Assembly (NCBI RefSeq): GCF_002954665.1
Contig: NZ_MSCM01000001.1
Span: 603,608 to 667,607, forward strand
Length of the DNA stretch: 64,000 nucleotides
Direction of reading: 5' to 3'
Source: Polaribacter glomeratus
GTDB taxonomy: Bacteria > Bacteroidota > Bacteroidia > Flavobacteriales > Flavobacteriaceae
The notes beneath the pieces are model-generated. The model saw only the letters and a list, made by a program, of their open reading frames with translations, made no database searches and was not told the origin of the DNA. Shown here in pieces: positions 46,134 through 54,896 of the stretch; the first letter of the stretch is position 1; every line of letters starts with the position of its first letter. A program made the position numbers and the translations under genes.

Positions 46134-47630
46134 ATGAAAATTACAAAATATTTTTTCTATTCATTTTTATCATTTATGATTATAAGTTGCGAACCTAAAC
46201 AAGAAGTATTAGTTGTAGAAGTTTTTGAAACGTCTGCTAATGGCAATAATTTAACCAAATTAGAAAATTTTTCTTCGGATGAAAATCAAGAAAACACCAT
46301 TCAAATTAAATTATTACCAGAACAAAAACGACAAAAAATAACTGGCTTTGGGGGTTCTTTTACAGAATCATCGGCGTATTTATTAAATAATATCAGTAAA
46401 AAAAATAGAGATAGTATTATTGAAGCTTATTTTGGTGAAAGTGGTGCAAAGTATTCTTTAACAAGAACGCACATGAATTCTTGCGACTTTTCTTTAAGTC
46501 AATATTCGTATGCGCCCGTTAAAGACGACAAAGAACTCGTGCATTTTTCTGTTGATGAGGATAAAGATGACATCATTCCGTTTATAAAAGATGCAATGAA
46601 AGTGTCTAAAGACGGCTTTAAAATTTTAGCATCACCTTGGACGGCTTCTCCTTGGATGAAGGATAATAAGAGTTGGTTAGGAGGAAAGTTATTACCCGAA
46701 TATTATGATACTTGGGCATTATTTTTCTCTAAATATGTGTCAGCGTATAATGCAGAAGGTATTGATATTTGGGGGGTTACAGTAGAAAATGAGCCTTTAG
46801 GAAACGATAAGAATTGGGAAAGTATGCATTACACACCTGATGAAATGACCAATTTTGTACAGCATCATTTAGGACCTAAATTAGAGGCAGATTATCCTAA
46901 GGTAAAAATATTAGGCTATGATCAAAATAGAGAGCATTTAGATGAGTGGGTAGATTCCATGTATAAAAATGAGGAAACTTCAAAATATTTTGACGGTACA
47001 GCTATTCATTGGTATGCAAGTACTTATGATTATTTTCCAGAACAATTACAATACGCTCACAACAAAGCACCAAATAAATATTTAATTCAATCAGAAGCTT
47101 GTGTAGATTCAGAAGTACCAAAATGGAAAGATGATGCTTGGTATTGGAAAAAAGAAGCTACAGATTGGGGTTGGGATTGGGCACCAGAAAAAGACAAGTA
47201 TTTACATCCAAAGTACGCGCCAGTAAACAGATATGCAAGAGATATTATTGGTTGTTTAAACAACTATGTAGATGGTTGGATAGATTGGAATATGGTTTTA
47301 GACACACAAGGAGGCCCAAACTGGTTTAAAAATTGGTGTGTTGCACCGGTTATTGTAGATCCAATAAAAGACGAAGTTTATTTTACACCAATTTATTACA
47401 CACTTTCTCATTTTAGTAGGTTTATAAGACCTGAGGCAAGTATTATTTCTCTAGAAAATTCGGACAAAGAATTAATGGTAACAGCCGCAAAAAATACGGA
47501 TGGATCAATTGCAGTAGTTGTCTTTAATGAAGGCGAAAAAGCAAAAAATATAAATTTAATTTTAGATCAAAAAAGCATAAATATAGCAATACAAGGGCAA
47601 GCAATACAAACGATTGTAATTGCTAATTAA
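46134..47630 (+). CDS. GH30 beta-glucanase/beta-glucosidase lipoprotein
   Basis: The 498-residue lipoprotein (FMIISCEPKQ) has the GH30 signature start QKITGFGGSFTESSAYLLN, the barrel segment ILASPWTASPWMKDN, acid/base Glu220 in GVTVENEPLG and nucleophile Glu321 in LIQSEACVD, then a C-terminal beta-sandwich side domain (GSIAVVVFNEG). GH30 members of subfamilies 1 and 3 act on beta-glucosides and on beta-1,6-glucan. In a laminarin locus removal of beta-1,6-linked side glucose is the likely job, but subfamily was not determined. It lies 7 nt after the GH17 gene and 31 nt before the permease-GH17 fusion. Confidence 0.93.
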   Translation: MKITKYFFYSFLSFMIISCEPKQEVLVVEVFETSANGNNLTKLENFSSDENQENTIQIKLLPEQKRQKITGFGGSFTESSAYLLNNISKKNRDSIIEAYFGESGAKYSLTRTHMNSCDFSLSQYSYAPVKDDKELVHFSVDEDKDDIIPFIKDAMKVSKDGFKILASPWTASPWMKDNKSWLGGKLLPEYYDTWALFFSKYVSAYNAEGIDIWGVTVENEPLGNDKNWESMHYTPDEMTNFVQHHLGPKLEADYPKVKILGYDQNREHLDEWVDSMYKNEETSKYFDGTAIHWYASTYDYFPEQLQYAHNKAPNKYLIQSEACVDSEVPKWKDDAWYWKKEATDWGWDWAPEKDKYLHPKYAPVNRYARDIIGCLNNYVDGWIDWNMVLDTQGGPNWFKNWCVAPVIVDPIKDEVYFTPIYYTLSHFSRFIRPEASIISLENSDKELMVTAAKNTDGSIAVVVFNEGEKAKNINLILDQKSINIAIQGQAIQTIVIAN

Positions 47631-47661
47631 AAAATAAATCAACTAAAAAACCAATAAAAAT

Positions 47662-50025
47662 ATGTCAAAGACAACAGGAGAATCGCATAAAGTTCCAATG
47701 GGACAAAAAATTGCTTTTGGATTAGGAATGTTAGCCAATCAGATGTTTCCTGCGGCTTTAGGTATTTTTATGGTGGTTTTAATTCAGGATTTAAGTTTTC
47801 CTACTTGGATGTGGGGAATTCTATTTTTTCTTCCTAGAGTTTTCGATTCTATAACAGATCCTATAATGGGCTTTATATCAGATAATACAAGGTCTATTTG
47901 GGGAAGACGTAGACATTATGTGTTTTTAGGAGCCATTATTATGGGTATTTCATTTGCACTAATGTGGCAGTTATATAAAGTAGATAGCTTAAGTTATAAT
48001 TTTACCTATTTCTTAGTGTGGTCTTTAGTTTTTTATTTAGGATTAACTATTTTTTCGGTTCCTTATGTTGCAATGGGATATGAAATGAGTGATGATTTTC
48101 ATGAGCGAACAGATATTATGGCAATCGCACAATGGATAGGACAATGGGCCTGGGTAATTGCACCTTGGTTTTGGGTAATTATGTATGATCCTACTTGGTT
48201 TGAAGGAGGCGCTGCGGAAGCAACCAGGTCCTTAGCTATTTGGGTGGGTGTTATCTGCGCTATTTTAGCAATGATTCCTGCTTTTTTTATAAAAAGTGAA
48301 TCAACTAAAGATGACGAAACTTTAACGCCTTTAACTTTAAAAACTATAGGAGGCAGTTTAAAAGAAATTCTAGATAATTTTAAAGAAGCATTTAAGATTC
48401 CAGTTTTTAGAAAATTATGTTTTTCAACATTTTTAATTTTTAATGCCTTTAATACGGTAGCAGGTTTCTCATTTTTTATTGTAGTGTATTACCTGTTTAA
48501 TGGCGATGCTCCTGCTGCGGGTCTTTGGCCAACTTTATTAGGTAGTGTAGGTGCATTAGTAACTACTTTTTTAGTGATTCCTATTGTGGCAAAGATGTCA
48601 AAAACAATGGGTAAAAAGAAAGCTTTTTTAGTTTCACAAGGTATTTCTGTAATAGGATATATAATGTTGTGGTTTTTATTTATACCCGGTAAGCCGTATA
48701 TGTTTTTATTCGCATTGCCTTTTTTCTCTTTCGGAATTGGAAGTTTATTTACTTTAATGATGTCTATGACTTCGGATGTTATTGATATTGATGAATTAAA
48801 TACAGGTAAACGAAGAGAAGGGGTTTTTGGCGCTATTTATTGGTGGATGGTAAAGTTTGGTTTTGCAATTGCTGGCTTATTAACTGGCGCTATTATGGCC
48901 TTAGTAGGTTTTGTGCCAGATGCAGAAAATACAGAAGCCTCAATTACTGGGATAAGATTATTCTATTCTGGTTTGCCAATAGTAGGTACTCTTGGTGCCA
49001 TGTGGATTATGCGTAGTTATGATCTTACAGAAGAAAAAGCATTAGAAATTAGTGCTGAACTTGCTAAAAGAAAACAAAAAAGAAAGCAGCAACCAATAAC
49101 AAGTGGTTATGGAGCAGGCAATCTTTTACCTTCTTTAACTAATAGTATAAAGTTAGATAATTTTATAGAAACAGATTATTCAACTAAAACTTTAGATGAA
49201 TTAAAAGAACTTTTTTCTGCAAAATTAGAAATTGGTTTGCATGGTTTATGTTTTAGCCCTTATTTAAAAAGTCAAAATGTTGGAGATATTTTGTCAGAAG
49301 AACAAATTATCCGTAGATTAAAAATAATTTCTCCTTACACAAAATGGATTCGTACATTTTCTTCTACAGAAGGACATGAGCTTATTCCTAAAAATGCACA
49401 TCAAAGTGGCTTAAAAATAATTGTTGGTGCATGGATTAGTAAGGATAAAGAGAGAAATGAAAAAGAAATTAAAGCGTTAATTAAGTTAGCGAAATCAGGA
49501 AAAGTAGATATTGCGGCAGTTGGTAATGAAGTATTATTAAGAAAAGATATTTCAGAAGATGAGTTACTAGGATACATAAATAGGGTAAAAGAATCGTTGG
49601 CAGGCACAGGTGTTCCTGTTGGTTATGTAGATACATATTATGAATACTACCAGCACCCAAAGCTAATTGAAGCATCAGATATCATATTAGTAAATTGCTA
49701 TCCCTTCTGGGAAGGATATGATGTTGATGAATCTTTAACGTTGTTAAGGCAAATGCTAGAAATCACAAAAAATCTTGCAAAAAATAAGAAAGTAATAATA
49801 GCGGAATCAGGGTGGCCAAGTCAAGGACAATCTAAAGAAGATGCAATACCTTCAAAAATAAATGCAATGAAGTATTTTATTGCAACCCAAGAATGGGCTC
49901 AGAATCAAAATATAGATATGTTCCATTTCTCTTCTTTTGATGAAACTTGGAAAGTTGATATAGAAGGAGAATTAGGTGCAAGATGGGGTATTTGGGATAA
50001 AGACGAAAAATTTAAATATAATTAA
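47662..50025 (+). CDS. GPH/MFS sugar permease fused to a C-terminal cytoplasmic GH17 domain
   Basis: A 787-residue single frame. Residues about 1-465 form a GPH-type permease with about 12 helices and the family motifs PRVFDSITDPIMGFISDNTRS with WGRRRHY, SVPYVAMGYEMSDD and a later TSDVIDIDELNTGKRREG. A basic linker (AKRKQKRKQQP) leads to a complete GH17 barrel (about 510-787) with acid/base Glu623 in AAVGNEVLLRK and nucleophile Glu715 in IAESGWPSQG. An even number of helices puts the GH17 domain in the cytoplasm, at the mouth of the channel. The next gene is a free paralogue of the GH17 part (ends GARWGIWDKDEKF against GAYWGLWDKHEKL). It would import short beta-1,3-glucans and process them on entry. 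Confidence 0.9.
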   Translation: MSKTTGESHKVPMGQKIAFGLGMLANQMFPAALGIFMVVLIQDLSFPTWMWGILFFLPRVFDSITDPIMGFISDNTRSIWGRRRHYVFLGAIIMGISFALMWQLYKVDSLSYNFTYFLVWSLVFYLGLTIFSVPYVAMGYEMSDDFHERTDIMAIAQWIGQWAWVIAPWFWVIMYDPTWFEGGAAEATRSLAIWVGVICAILAMIPAFFIKSESTKDDETLTPLTLKTIGGSLKEILDNFKEAFKIPVFRKLCFSTFLIFNAFNTVAGFSFFIVVYYLFNGDAPAAGLWPTLLGSVGALVTTFLVIPIVAKMSKTMGKKKAFLVSQGISVIGYIMLWFLFIPGKPYMFLFALPFFSFGIGSLFTLMMSMTSDVIDIDELNTGKRREGVFGAIYWWMVKFGFAIAGLLTGAIMALVGFVPDAENTEASITGIRLFYSGLPIVGTLGAMWIMRSYDLTEEKALEISAELAKRKQKRKQQPITSGYGAGNLLPSLTNSIKLDNFIETDYSTKTLDELKELFSAKLEIGLHGLCFSPYLKSQNVGDILSEEQIIRRLKIISPYTKWIRTFSSTEGHELIPKNAHQSGLKIIVGAWISKDKERNEKEIKALIKLAKSGKVDIAAVGNEVLLRKDISEDELLGYINRVKESLAGTGVPVGYVDTYYEYYQHPKLIEASDIILVNCYPFWEGYDVDESLTLLRQMLEITKNLAKNKKVIIAESGWPSQGQSKEDAIPSKINAMKYFIATQEWAQNQNIDMFHFSSFDETWKVDIEGELGARWGIWDKDEKFKYN

Positions 50026-50044
50026 CCAAACAAAACAAAAGAAA

Positions 50045-50959
50045 ATGTCATATAGAAAAGAACAGCATTTTTCAGTTGAAGAAACTAAAAGTAAATTCAA
50101 AGAAAATATAGGGGTAGAATTCAAAGAGTATTCACAAAAAGACTTAGTACAACTTTGGAGAGAAACGTTGGATACAGGCATGCATGGAATCTGTTTTAGT
50201 TTGTACGAAGACGGTCAAGAGCCAGGAGATACTATTACAGTAGAACAAGTGGAAAGAAGAATTAAAATTTTGAAACCATATACAAAGTGGGTTCGTTCTT
50301 TTTCTTGTATAGAAGGCAATGAGCACATCCCTAGAATAGCTAAAAAACACGGAATTAAAACAATGGTGGGTGCCTGGTTAGGAGATGATTTAGAAAAAAA
50401 TGAAGAAGAAATTGAAGCTTTAATTCAGTTAGCAAAAGAAGGTTGTGTAGATATTGCAGCCGTTGGTAATGAAGTTTTGTATCGTAAAGAACTTACCGAA
50501 GAAGAGTTATTGGTTTATATTAAAAGAGTTAAAAAAGCTTTACCAGAAATTGAAGTTGGTTATGTAGACGCTTATTATGAGTTTGCTAAAAGACCCGCTA
50601 TAACAGAAGCATGTGACGTTATATTAGCAAATTGCTATCCATATTGGGAAGGTTGTAATATCGATTATTCATTAAACCATATGCAACAAATGTATAATCT
50701 TGCAAAAAATGCAGGGAAAGGAAAAAGAACAATTATTACAGAAACAGGTTGGCCAAGTCAAGGAAGTAGTTTGGGGGGCGCACATTCTGGTGCAGAAAAC
50801 ACAATGAAATACTTTATAAATTCGCAAGTTTGGTCTGAAGTTGATGATGTAGAAATGTTTTATTTTTCTTCATTTGATGAATCATGGAAAGTTGGCGCAG
50901 AAGGAGATGTTGGTGCTTATTGGGGTTTGTGGGATAAACATGAAAAACTAAAGTTTTAA
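50045..50959 (+). CDS. Stand-alone cytoplasmic GH17 protein, paralogue of the fused domain
   Basis: From the ATG at 50045 the product is 304 residues without any signal peptide; an in-frame GTG further upstream would overlap the previous gene and add an unlikely Lys/Asn tail. The GH17 barrel has MHGICFSLYEDGQEPGD, YTKWVRSFSCIEGNE, acid/base Glu143 in AAVGNEVLYRK, nucleophile Glu233 in IITETGWPSQG and the closing YFSSFDESWKV. By eye it is around 60% identical to the GH17 half of the previous protein over the full length, so one copy arose from the other by tandem duplication. Cytoplasmic location points to hydrolysis or transglycosylation of imported laminari-oligosaccharides, beside the phosphorylase. 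It ends the ten-gene unit. Confidence 0.92.
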   Translation: MSYRKEQHFSVEETKSKFKENIGVEFKEYSQKDLVQLWRETLDTGMHGICFSLYEDGQEPGDTITVEQVERRIKILKPYTKWVRSFSCIEGNEHIPRIAKKHGIKTMVGAWLGDDLEKNEEEIEALIQLAKEGCVDIAAVGNEVLYRKELTEEELLVYIKRVKKALPEIEVGYVDAYYEFAKRPAITEACDVILANCYPYWEGCNIDYSLNHMQQMYNLAKNAGKGKRTIITETGWPSQGSSLGGAHSGAENTMKYFINSQVWSEVDDVEMFYFSSFDESWKVGAEGDVGAYWGLWDKHEKLKF

Positions 50960-50986
50960 TTTCTAAGAATATTCAAATTATAATAT

Positions 50987-51020
50987 AAAGTTCAGTATAG
51001 TAAAATATACTGAACTTTTT
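50987..51020 (+). terminator. Rho-independent terminator after the ten-gene laminarin unit
   Basis: AAAGTTCAGTATA (50987-50999) pairs perfectly over 13 bp with TATACTGAACTTT (51006-51018), loop GTAAAA, followed by further T residues. Confidence 0.9.
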
Positions 51021-51196
51021 CATTTATCAAAACTATACTCTAAAATCATTAAAATCAATAGATTAAATAACACCCATACATTACCCATATAAGTATATAT
51101 TTGTCAAATAATAATACTTTTTATTTAAAATGAAATAACTTGTATGCACTTGGCCCTAGTTCAAAATCTTTAATAAAATGTATTTTTTTTTAGGGA

Positions 51197-51216
51197 TGTA
51201 TGTTTTTTGTAGTGGT
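51197..51216 (+). promoter_or_regulatory. Laminarin-locus promoter box, copy C (upstream of the T9SS binding protein)
   Basis: TGTATGTTTTTTGT (51197-51210), 3 nt, GGT (51214-51216). The -7 element TAAATTTG begins 37 nt after the 14-mer. A weaker TGTATTTTTTTT stretch lies 18 nt upstream and could be a second half-site. Confidence 0.7.
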
Positions 51217-51223
51217 ATTATTA

Positions 51224-51254
51224 TTGGATTCGCAATTATACTTTATTAAATTTG
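51224..51254 (+). promoter_or_regulatory. Predicted promoter of the T9SS binding-protein gene
   Basis: TTG (51224-51226), 20 nt, then TAAATTTG (51247-51254), an exact TAnnTTTG match with correct spacing. The start codon is 29 nt downstream. This is the best promoter match among the three laminarin units and anchors the alignment of the other two. Confidence 0.7.
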
Positions 51255-51282
51255 ATGAACAATAATTTAAATATAACATAAC

Positions 51283-52590
51283 ATGAAAAAAATTACTTTA
51301 TTTTTAGCCTTGTTGATAACATCAATAGGGTTTTCTCAAACTTACGATTTATTAGAATCGTTTAATGGCTCTGGATATGAGGGTGCTTTTGGAGAAACGG
51401 CTGCCGAATATGCAATGGACCCTAGTGGTTCGGATCAAGTAGTTAAAATAACCAGTAATGCCGGTGGTACAGTGTGGCAGGGTATTAACGTTGTTTTAAC
51501 TAACAATTATAAATTGACTTCCGATACTCAGGTTACAATGCAGTTAGATGTTTATTCAACAACAGCAATAACCATTGCACCTAAAGCACAAGGTGGTGTA
51601 TCAGGAGCTCCTGATTCAGTTACTTCTGTAAGTCACACAGGATCAGGATGGGAAACTTTAACGTTAAGCTTTGATAAAAGTTTAGATGGTAAGGTACCTG
51701 CAAACGGTATTTATGCTGATTTTGCGCTTCATATCAATTGGGATACTGCAAATAACGCTTTTGGAGCGGCAGATGGAAGAGTTTTTTACATAAAAAATCT
51801 TAAAGGTTTAACTGCTGTTGTAGCACCTGTTGTAGATCCTGCTCCAACGACTGCACCAAATACACCTCCAACGTATGCTGCAGGAAACGTTGTAGCTATG
51901 TACAGTGAAGCTTACGCAAGTGTTGGTCTTAATAATGTAACTTGGGATGATTCTCAATCAGAAGAAGTAACAATAGCTGGTAATAAAGTATTAAAAGTGA
52001 AAGCTGCTAATTTTTTAGGCGCTACACTAGGTACACCTGTTGATGCAACAGCTATGACTCATTTTCATATTGATTATTGGATAGGAACTGACTTTTCAGA
52101 AGGACAAGTTTTTAACCCTAAATTATCAAATCATGACAACGCAGGAGAAACTAATGCAAAAAATATGTCTATTGTCATAACTTCACAAGAACAAGTTAAA
52201 ACTTGGAGATCTGCTGACATTGCTTTAGGTACATCAGCAGAATTCAATAGAAATAACATTAAAGAGTTTTTAATTACTGTAGCAAACAAAACAAGTGTTT
52301 TCTATATTGATAATATTTACATGTATGTTGCAGGAACTGCTAGTACAGTGAATAATGAATTATTAGGTTTTTCTATGTATCCAAACCCATCATCTGATAG
52401 ATTAAATATTTCTGCTAAAGAAAATATTCAAAATGCTCAAATATTTAATGTGATTGGTAAAAATGTAATGAATGTTAATGTAAACGATACAAAAGCTTCA
52501 ATTGATATTTCTAATTTATCTTCTGGTATTTATTTAATTAAATACAATGTAAATGGAAAAGTTGGTACAGCTAAATTTATCAAGGAATAA
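51283..52590 (+). CDS. T9SS-secreted glycan-binding protein
   Basis: The 435-residue protein has a Sec signal (TSIGFSQ), an N-terminal jelly-roll domain at about 20-175 (GTVWQGINVVLTNNYKL; YSTTAITIAPKAQGG; GVFYIKN-like end), a Pro/Thr linker (PAPTTAPNTPPT), the locus-specific module at about 195-350 (NVVAMYSEAYAS; THFHIDYWIG; VFYIDNIYMY), and a type A T9SS sorting domain at the C-terminus (SMYPNPSSDRLNIS; ISNLSSGIYLIKY; GTAKFIKE). No catalytic motif is visible. It would be secreted through the type IX system and bound to the surface or released, holding laminarin. Its own copy of the promoter box ties it to the laminarin regulon although it is a separate transcription unit. Confidence 0.85.
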   Translation: MKKITLFLALLITSIGFSQTYDLLESFNGSGYEGAFGETAAEYAMDPSGSDQVVKITSNAGGTVWQGINVVLTNNYKLTSDTQVTMQLDVYSTTAITIAPKAQGGVSGAPDSVTSVSHTGSGWETLTLSFDKSLDGKVPANGIYADFALHINWDTANNAFGAADGRVFYIKNLKGLTAVVAPVVDPAPTTAPNTPPTYAAGNVVAMYSEAYASVGLNNVTWDDSQSEEVTIAGNKVLKVKAANFLGATLGTPVDATAMTHFHIDYWIGTDFSEGQVFNPKLSNHDNAGETNAKNMSIVITSQEQVKTWRSADIALGTSAEFNRNNIKEFLITVANKTSVFYIDNIYMYVAGTASTVNNELLGFSMYPNPSSDRLNISAKENIQNAQIFNVIGKNVMNVNVNDTKASIDISNLSSGIYLIKYNVNGKVGTAKFIKE

Positions 52591-52613
52591 GTAAACTTAA
52601 TTCCAATAAAATT

Positions 52614-52646
52614 AAACGCTCAAATTAACTTTTGAGCGTTTTTTTT
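52614..52646 (+). terminator. Rho-independent terminator after the T9SS binding-protein gene
   Basis: AAACGCTCAAA (52614-52624) pairs with TTTGAGCGTTT (52631-52641), loop TTAACT, followed by more T residues. It separates the laminarin locus from the next gene. Confidence 0.9.
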
Positions 52647-52719
52647 GTGCCATAATTTTTTAGTTAATTGTGTATTCTTCATCTAAAATGAATATCTTTA
52701 TTATTAAATAATACTTCTA

Positions 52720-54834
52720 TTGAAAAATTCTGCAAAATATTATCTAATAGCTCTTTTTTTTCTCCTAACACTAAGTTGTTCAAAAAGTAATAGTACTACG
52801 GATAAAAAAAGTAATGATTTAATTCATGAAACAAGTCCGTATTTATTACAACATGCATACAATCCTGTAAATTGGAAAGCTTGGAATAGAAAAACATTAG
52901 AACTTGCGAAAAAAGAAAATAAACTACTTATTATTTCTGTTGGTTACTCTGCGTGTCATTGGTGCCATGTAATGGAGGAAGAAAGTTTTGAAAATGATTC
53001 TATTGCTAAAATTATGAACGATAATTTTATCAATATAAAAGTAGATAGAGAAGAAAGACCCGATGTTGATAAAGTATATATGAACGCTGTTCAGTTAATG
53101 ACAGGAAGCGGTGGTTGGCCACTAAATTGTATTGCGCTTCCAGACGGTAGACCTATTTTTGGAGGTACGTACTTTACAAAAGAGCAATGGTCTAAAGTTT
53201 TAATTAGCATCTCTAAATTATATAAAGAAGAACCTCAAAAAGCAATTGAATTTGCAGAAAACCTAACAAAAGGAATTCAAGAGTCTCAATTAATTACTTT
53301 AAACAAAGCAGTTCCTATTTTTAATTTTAATGAAGTTACATCATCAATTAACTTTTTAAAAAATCAACTAGATACAATTAAAGGCGGATTTAAAAATGCT
53401 CCAAAATTTCCAATGCCAAATTCTTTAGACTTTTTAATAAGGTATAATTATCAATTTAAGGATCAAACAATCGATAACTATACACAAACTACACTAACTA
53501 AAATGGCCTATGGAGGAATTTACGATCAAATTGGTGGTGGTTTTTCTAGGTATGCTGTTGACGAAGATTGGCATATTCCTCATTTTGAAAAAATGTTATA
53601 TGACAATGCCCAACTGGTAAGTTTATATTCAAAAGCCTATTTAAATGAAAAGAACGAACTTTATAAAAATGTCGTTTTAGAATCTTTAGATTTTATCAAA
53701 GAAGAATTAACTGCTAAAAATGGTGCTTTCTATTCTTCTTTAGATGCAGACAGTAAAAACGAATTAGGTAAAAAAGAGGAAGGTGCTTTTTATAGCTGGA
53801 AAGAAGAAGAATTAAAACAGTTGTTAAAAAATGATTTTAATCTTTTTAAAGAATTTTATAATTTAAATGAATATGGGTTTTGGGAAAATGGTACATATGT
53901 TTTAATTAGAAATACATCAACCGAAGCATTTGCAAAAGCACATAATTTACTGTTAGATGATTTAAATCAGAAGATTAAGCAATGGAAAAAAATACTTTTT
54001 GAAGCAAGAAGTAAAAGAAGTAAACCAAATTTAGACGACAAAGTTTTAACGTCTTGGAATGCATTAATGACTCAAGGTTACATAGATGCTTACAAGGCTT
54101 TTGGAACTAAAGAATACTTAGATGCAGCTGTGAAAAATGCAAATTTTTTAATAGAAAATCAGTTAAGATCAGATAAAGGTTTAAACAGGAATTTTAAGAA
54201 TGGAAAAAGCACCATAAATGGCTATTCAGAAGATTACGCAGCTGTAATTCATGCGTTTATTTCTTTATATGAAGTTACCTTGGATGAAAAATGGTTACTA
54301 GCTTCTAAAAAATTGATGGATACTTTATTTATTAATTTTTTTGATGAAAATAATAAAATGTTTTACTTCACAACTAAACAAGATAAAAACTTAATAGCTA
54401 GAAAATATGAAGTTATAGACGGTGTAATGCCTGCATCAAATTCTATTATTGCAAATTCCCTTTTTAAATTAGGGCATTATTTTTCTGATAACAATTATTT
54501 AAAAACTTCAGAACAAATGTTAAATAATTTAAAGGAGGAAATTAAAATGAATCCAGGGAATTATAGTAATTGGTTACATTTAATGACAAATTTCACAAAA
54601 CCTTTTTATGAAGTTGTTGTTGCTGGTAAAGAGGCCTCTGCAATAAATAAAAAGTTAATAAATAAGTACTTGCCAAATATTTTAATAGCTGGCACATCCG
54701 AAGAAAATAATACTTTACCCCTTTTATCTTATAAGTTTAATGAAGACAGTACTTTTATCTATGTATGTGTAAATGGTACTTGTAAATTGCCACAAACAAA
54801 CCTTTTAGAGGCGTTAAAAAGTATAAAGAAATAA
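52720..54834 (+). CDS. DUF255 thioredoxin-fold protein (YyaL/spermatogenesis-associated 20 family), lipoprotein form
   Basis: The 704-residue protein begins at a TTG codon, chosen because the lipoprotein signal starts right there (MKNSAKYYLIALFFLLTLSC) and no in-frame ATG precedes it. The N-terminal thioredoxin-like DUF255 domain has HETSPYLLQHAYNPVNW, the CxxC site Cys79-His-Trp-Cys82 in SACHWCHVM, and DREERPDVDKVYM. The rest (about 200-700) is an (alpha/alpha)6 glycan-enzyme-like helical domain (GGGFSRYAVDEDWHIPHFEKM; LTSWNALMTQGYIDAY; VMPASNSIIANSL). The biochemical role of the family is not well known to me. Most members are cytoplasmic; the lipobox here implies export, which is worth noting. 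It is not clearly part of the laminarin regulon. Confidence 0.88.
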   Translation: MKNSAKYYLIALFFLLTLSCSKSNSTTDKKSNDLIHETSPYLLQHAYNPVNWKAWNRKTLELAKKENKLLIISVGYSACHWCHVMEEESFENDSIAKIMNDNFINIKVDREERPDVDKVYMNAVQLMTGSGGWPLNCIALPDGRPIFGGTYFTKEQWSKVLISISKLYKEEPQKAIEFAENLTKGIQESQLITLNKAVPIFNFNEVTSSINFLKNQLDTIKGGFKNAPKFPMPNSLDFLIRYNYQFKDQTIDNYTQTTLTKMAYGGIYDQIGGGFSRYAVDEDWHIPHFEKMLYDNAQLVSLYSKAYLNEKNELYKNVVLESLDFIKEELTAKNGAFYSSLDADSKNELGKKEEGAFYSWKEEELKQLLKNDFNLFKEFYNLNEYGFWENGTYVLIRNTSTEAFAKAHNLLLDDLNQKIKQWKKILFEARSKRSKPNLDDKVLTSWNALMTQGYIDAYKAFGTKEYLDAAVKNANFLIENQLRSDKGLNRNFKNGKSTINGYSEDYAAVIHAFISLYEVTLDEKWLLASKKLMDTLFINFFDENNKMFYFTTKQDKNLIARKYEVIDGVMPASNSIIANSLFKLGHYFSDNNYLKTSEQMLNNLKEEIKMNPGNYSNWLHLMTNFTKPFYEVVVAGKEASAINKKLINKYLPNILIAGTSEENNTLPLLSYKFNEDSTFIYVCVNGTCKLPQTNLLEALKSIKK

Positions 54835-54896
54835 ACTTATTTTTTTAAAAACTTAGAATTAATAACGTATTTAATAAATTAGTACATTTTTTAATT

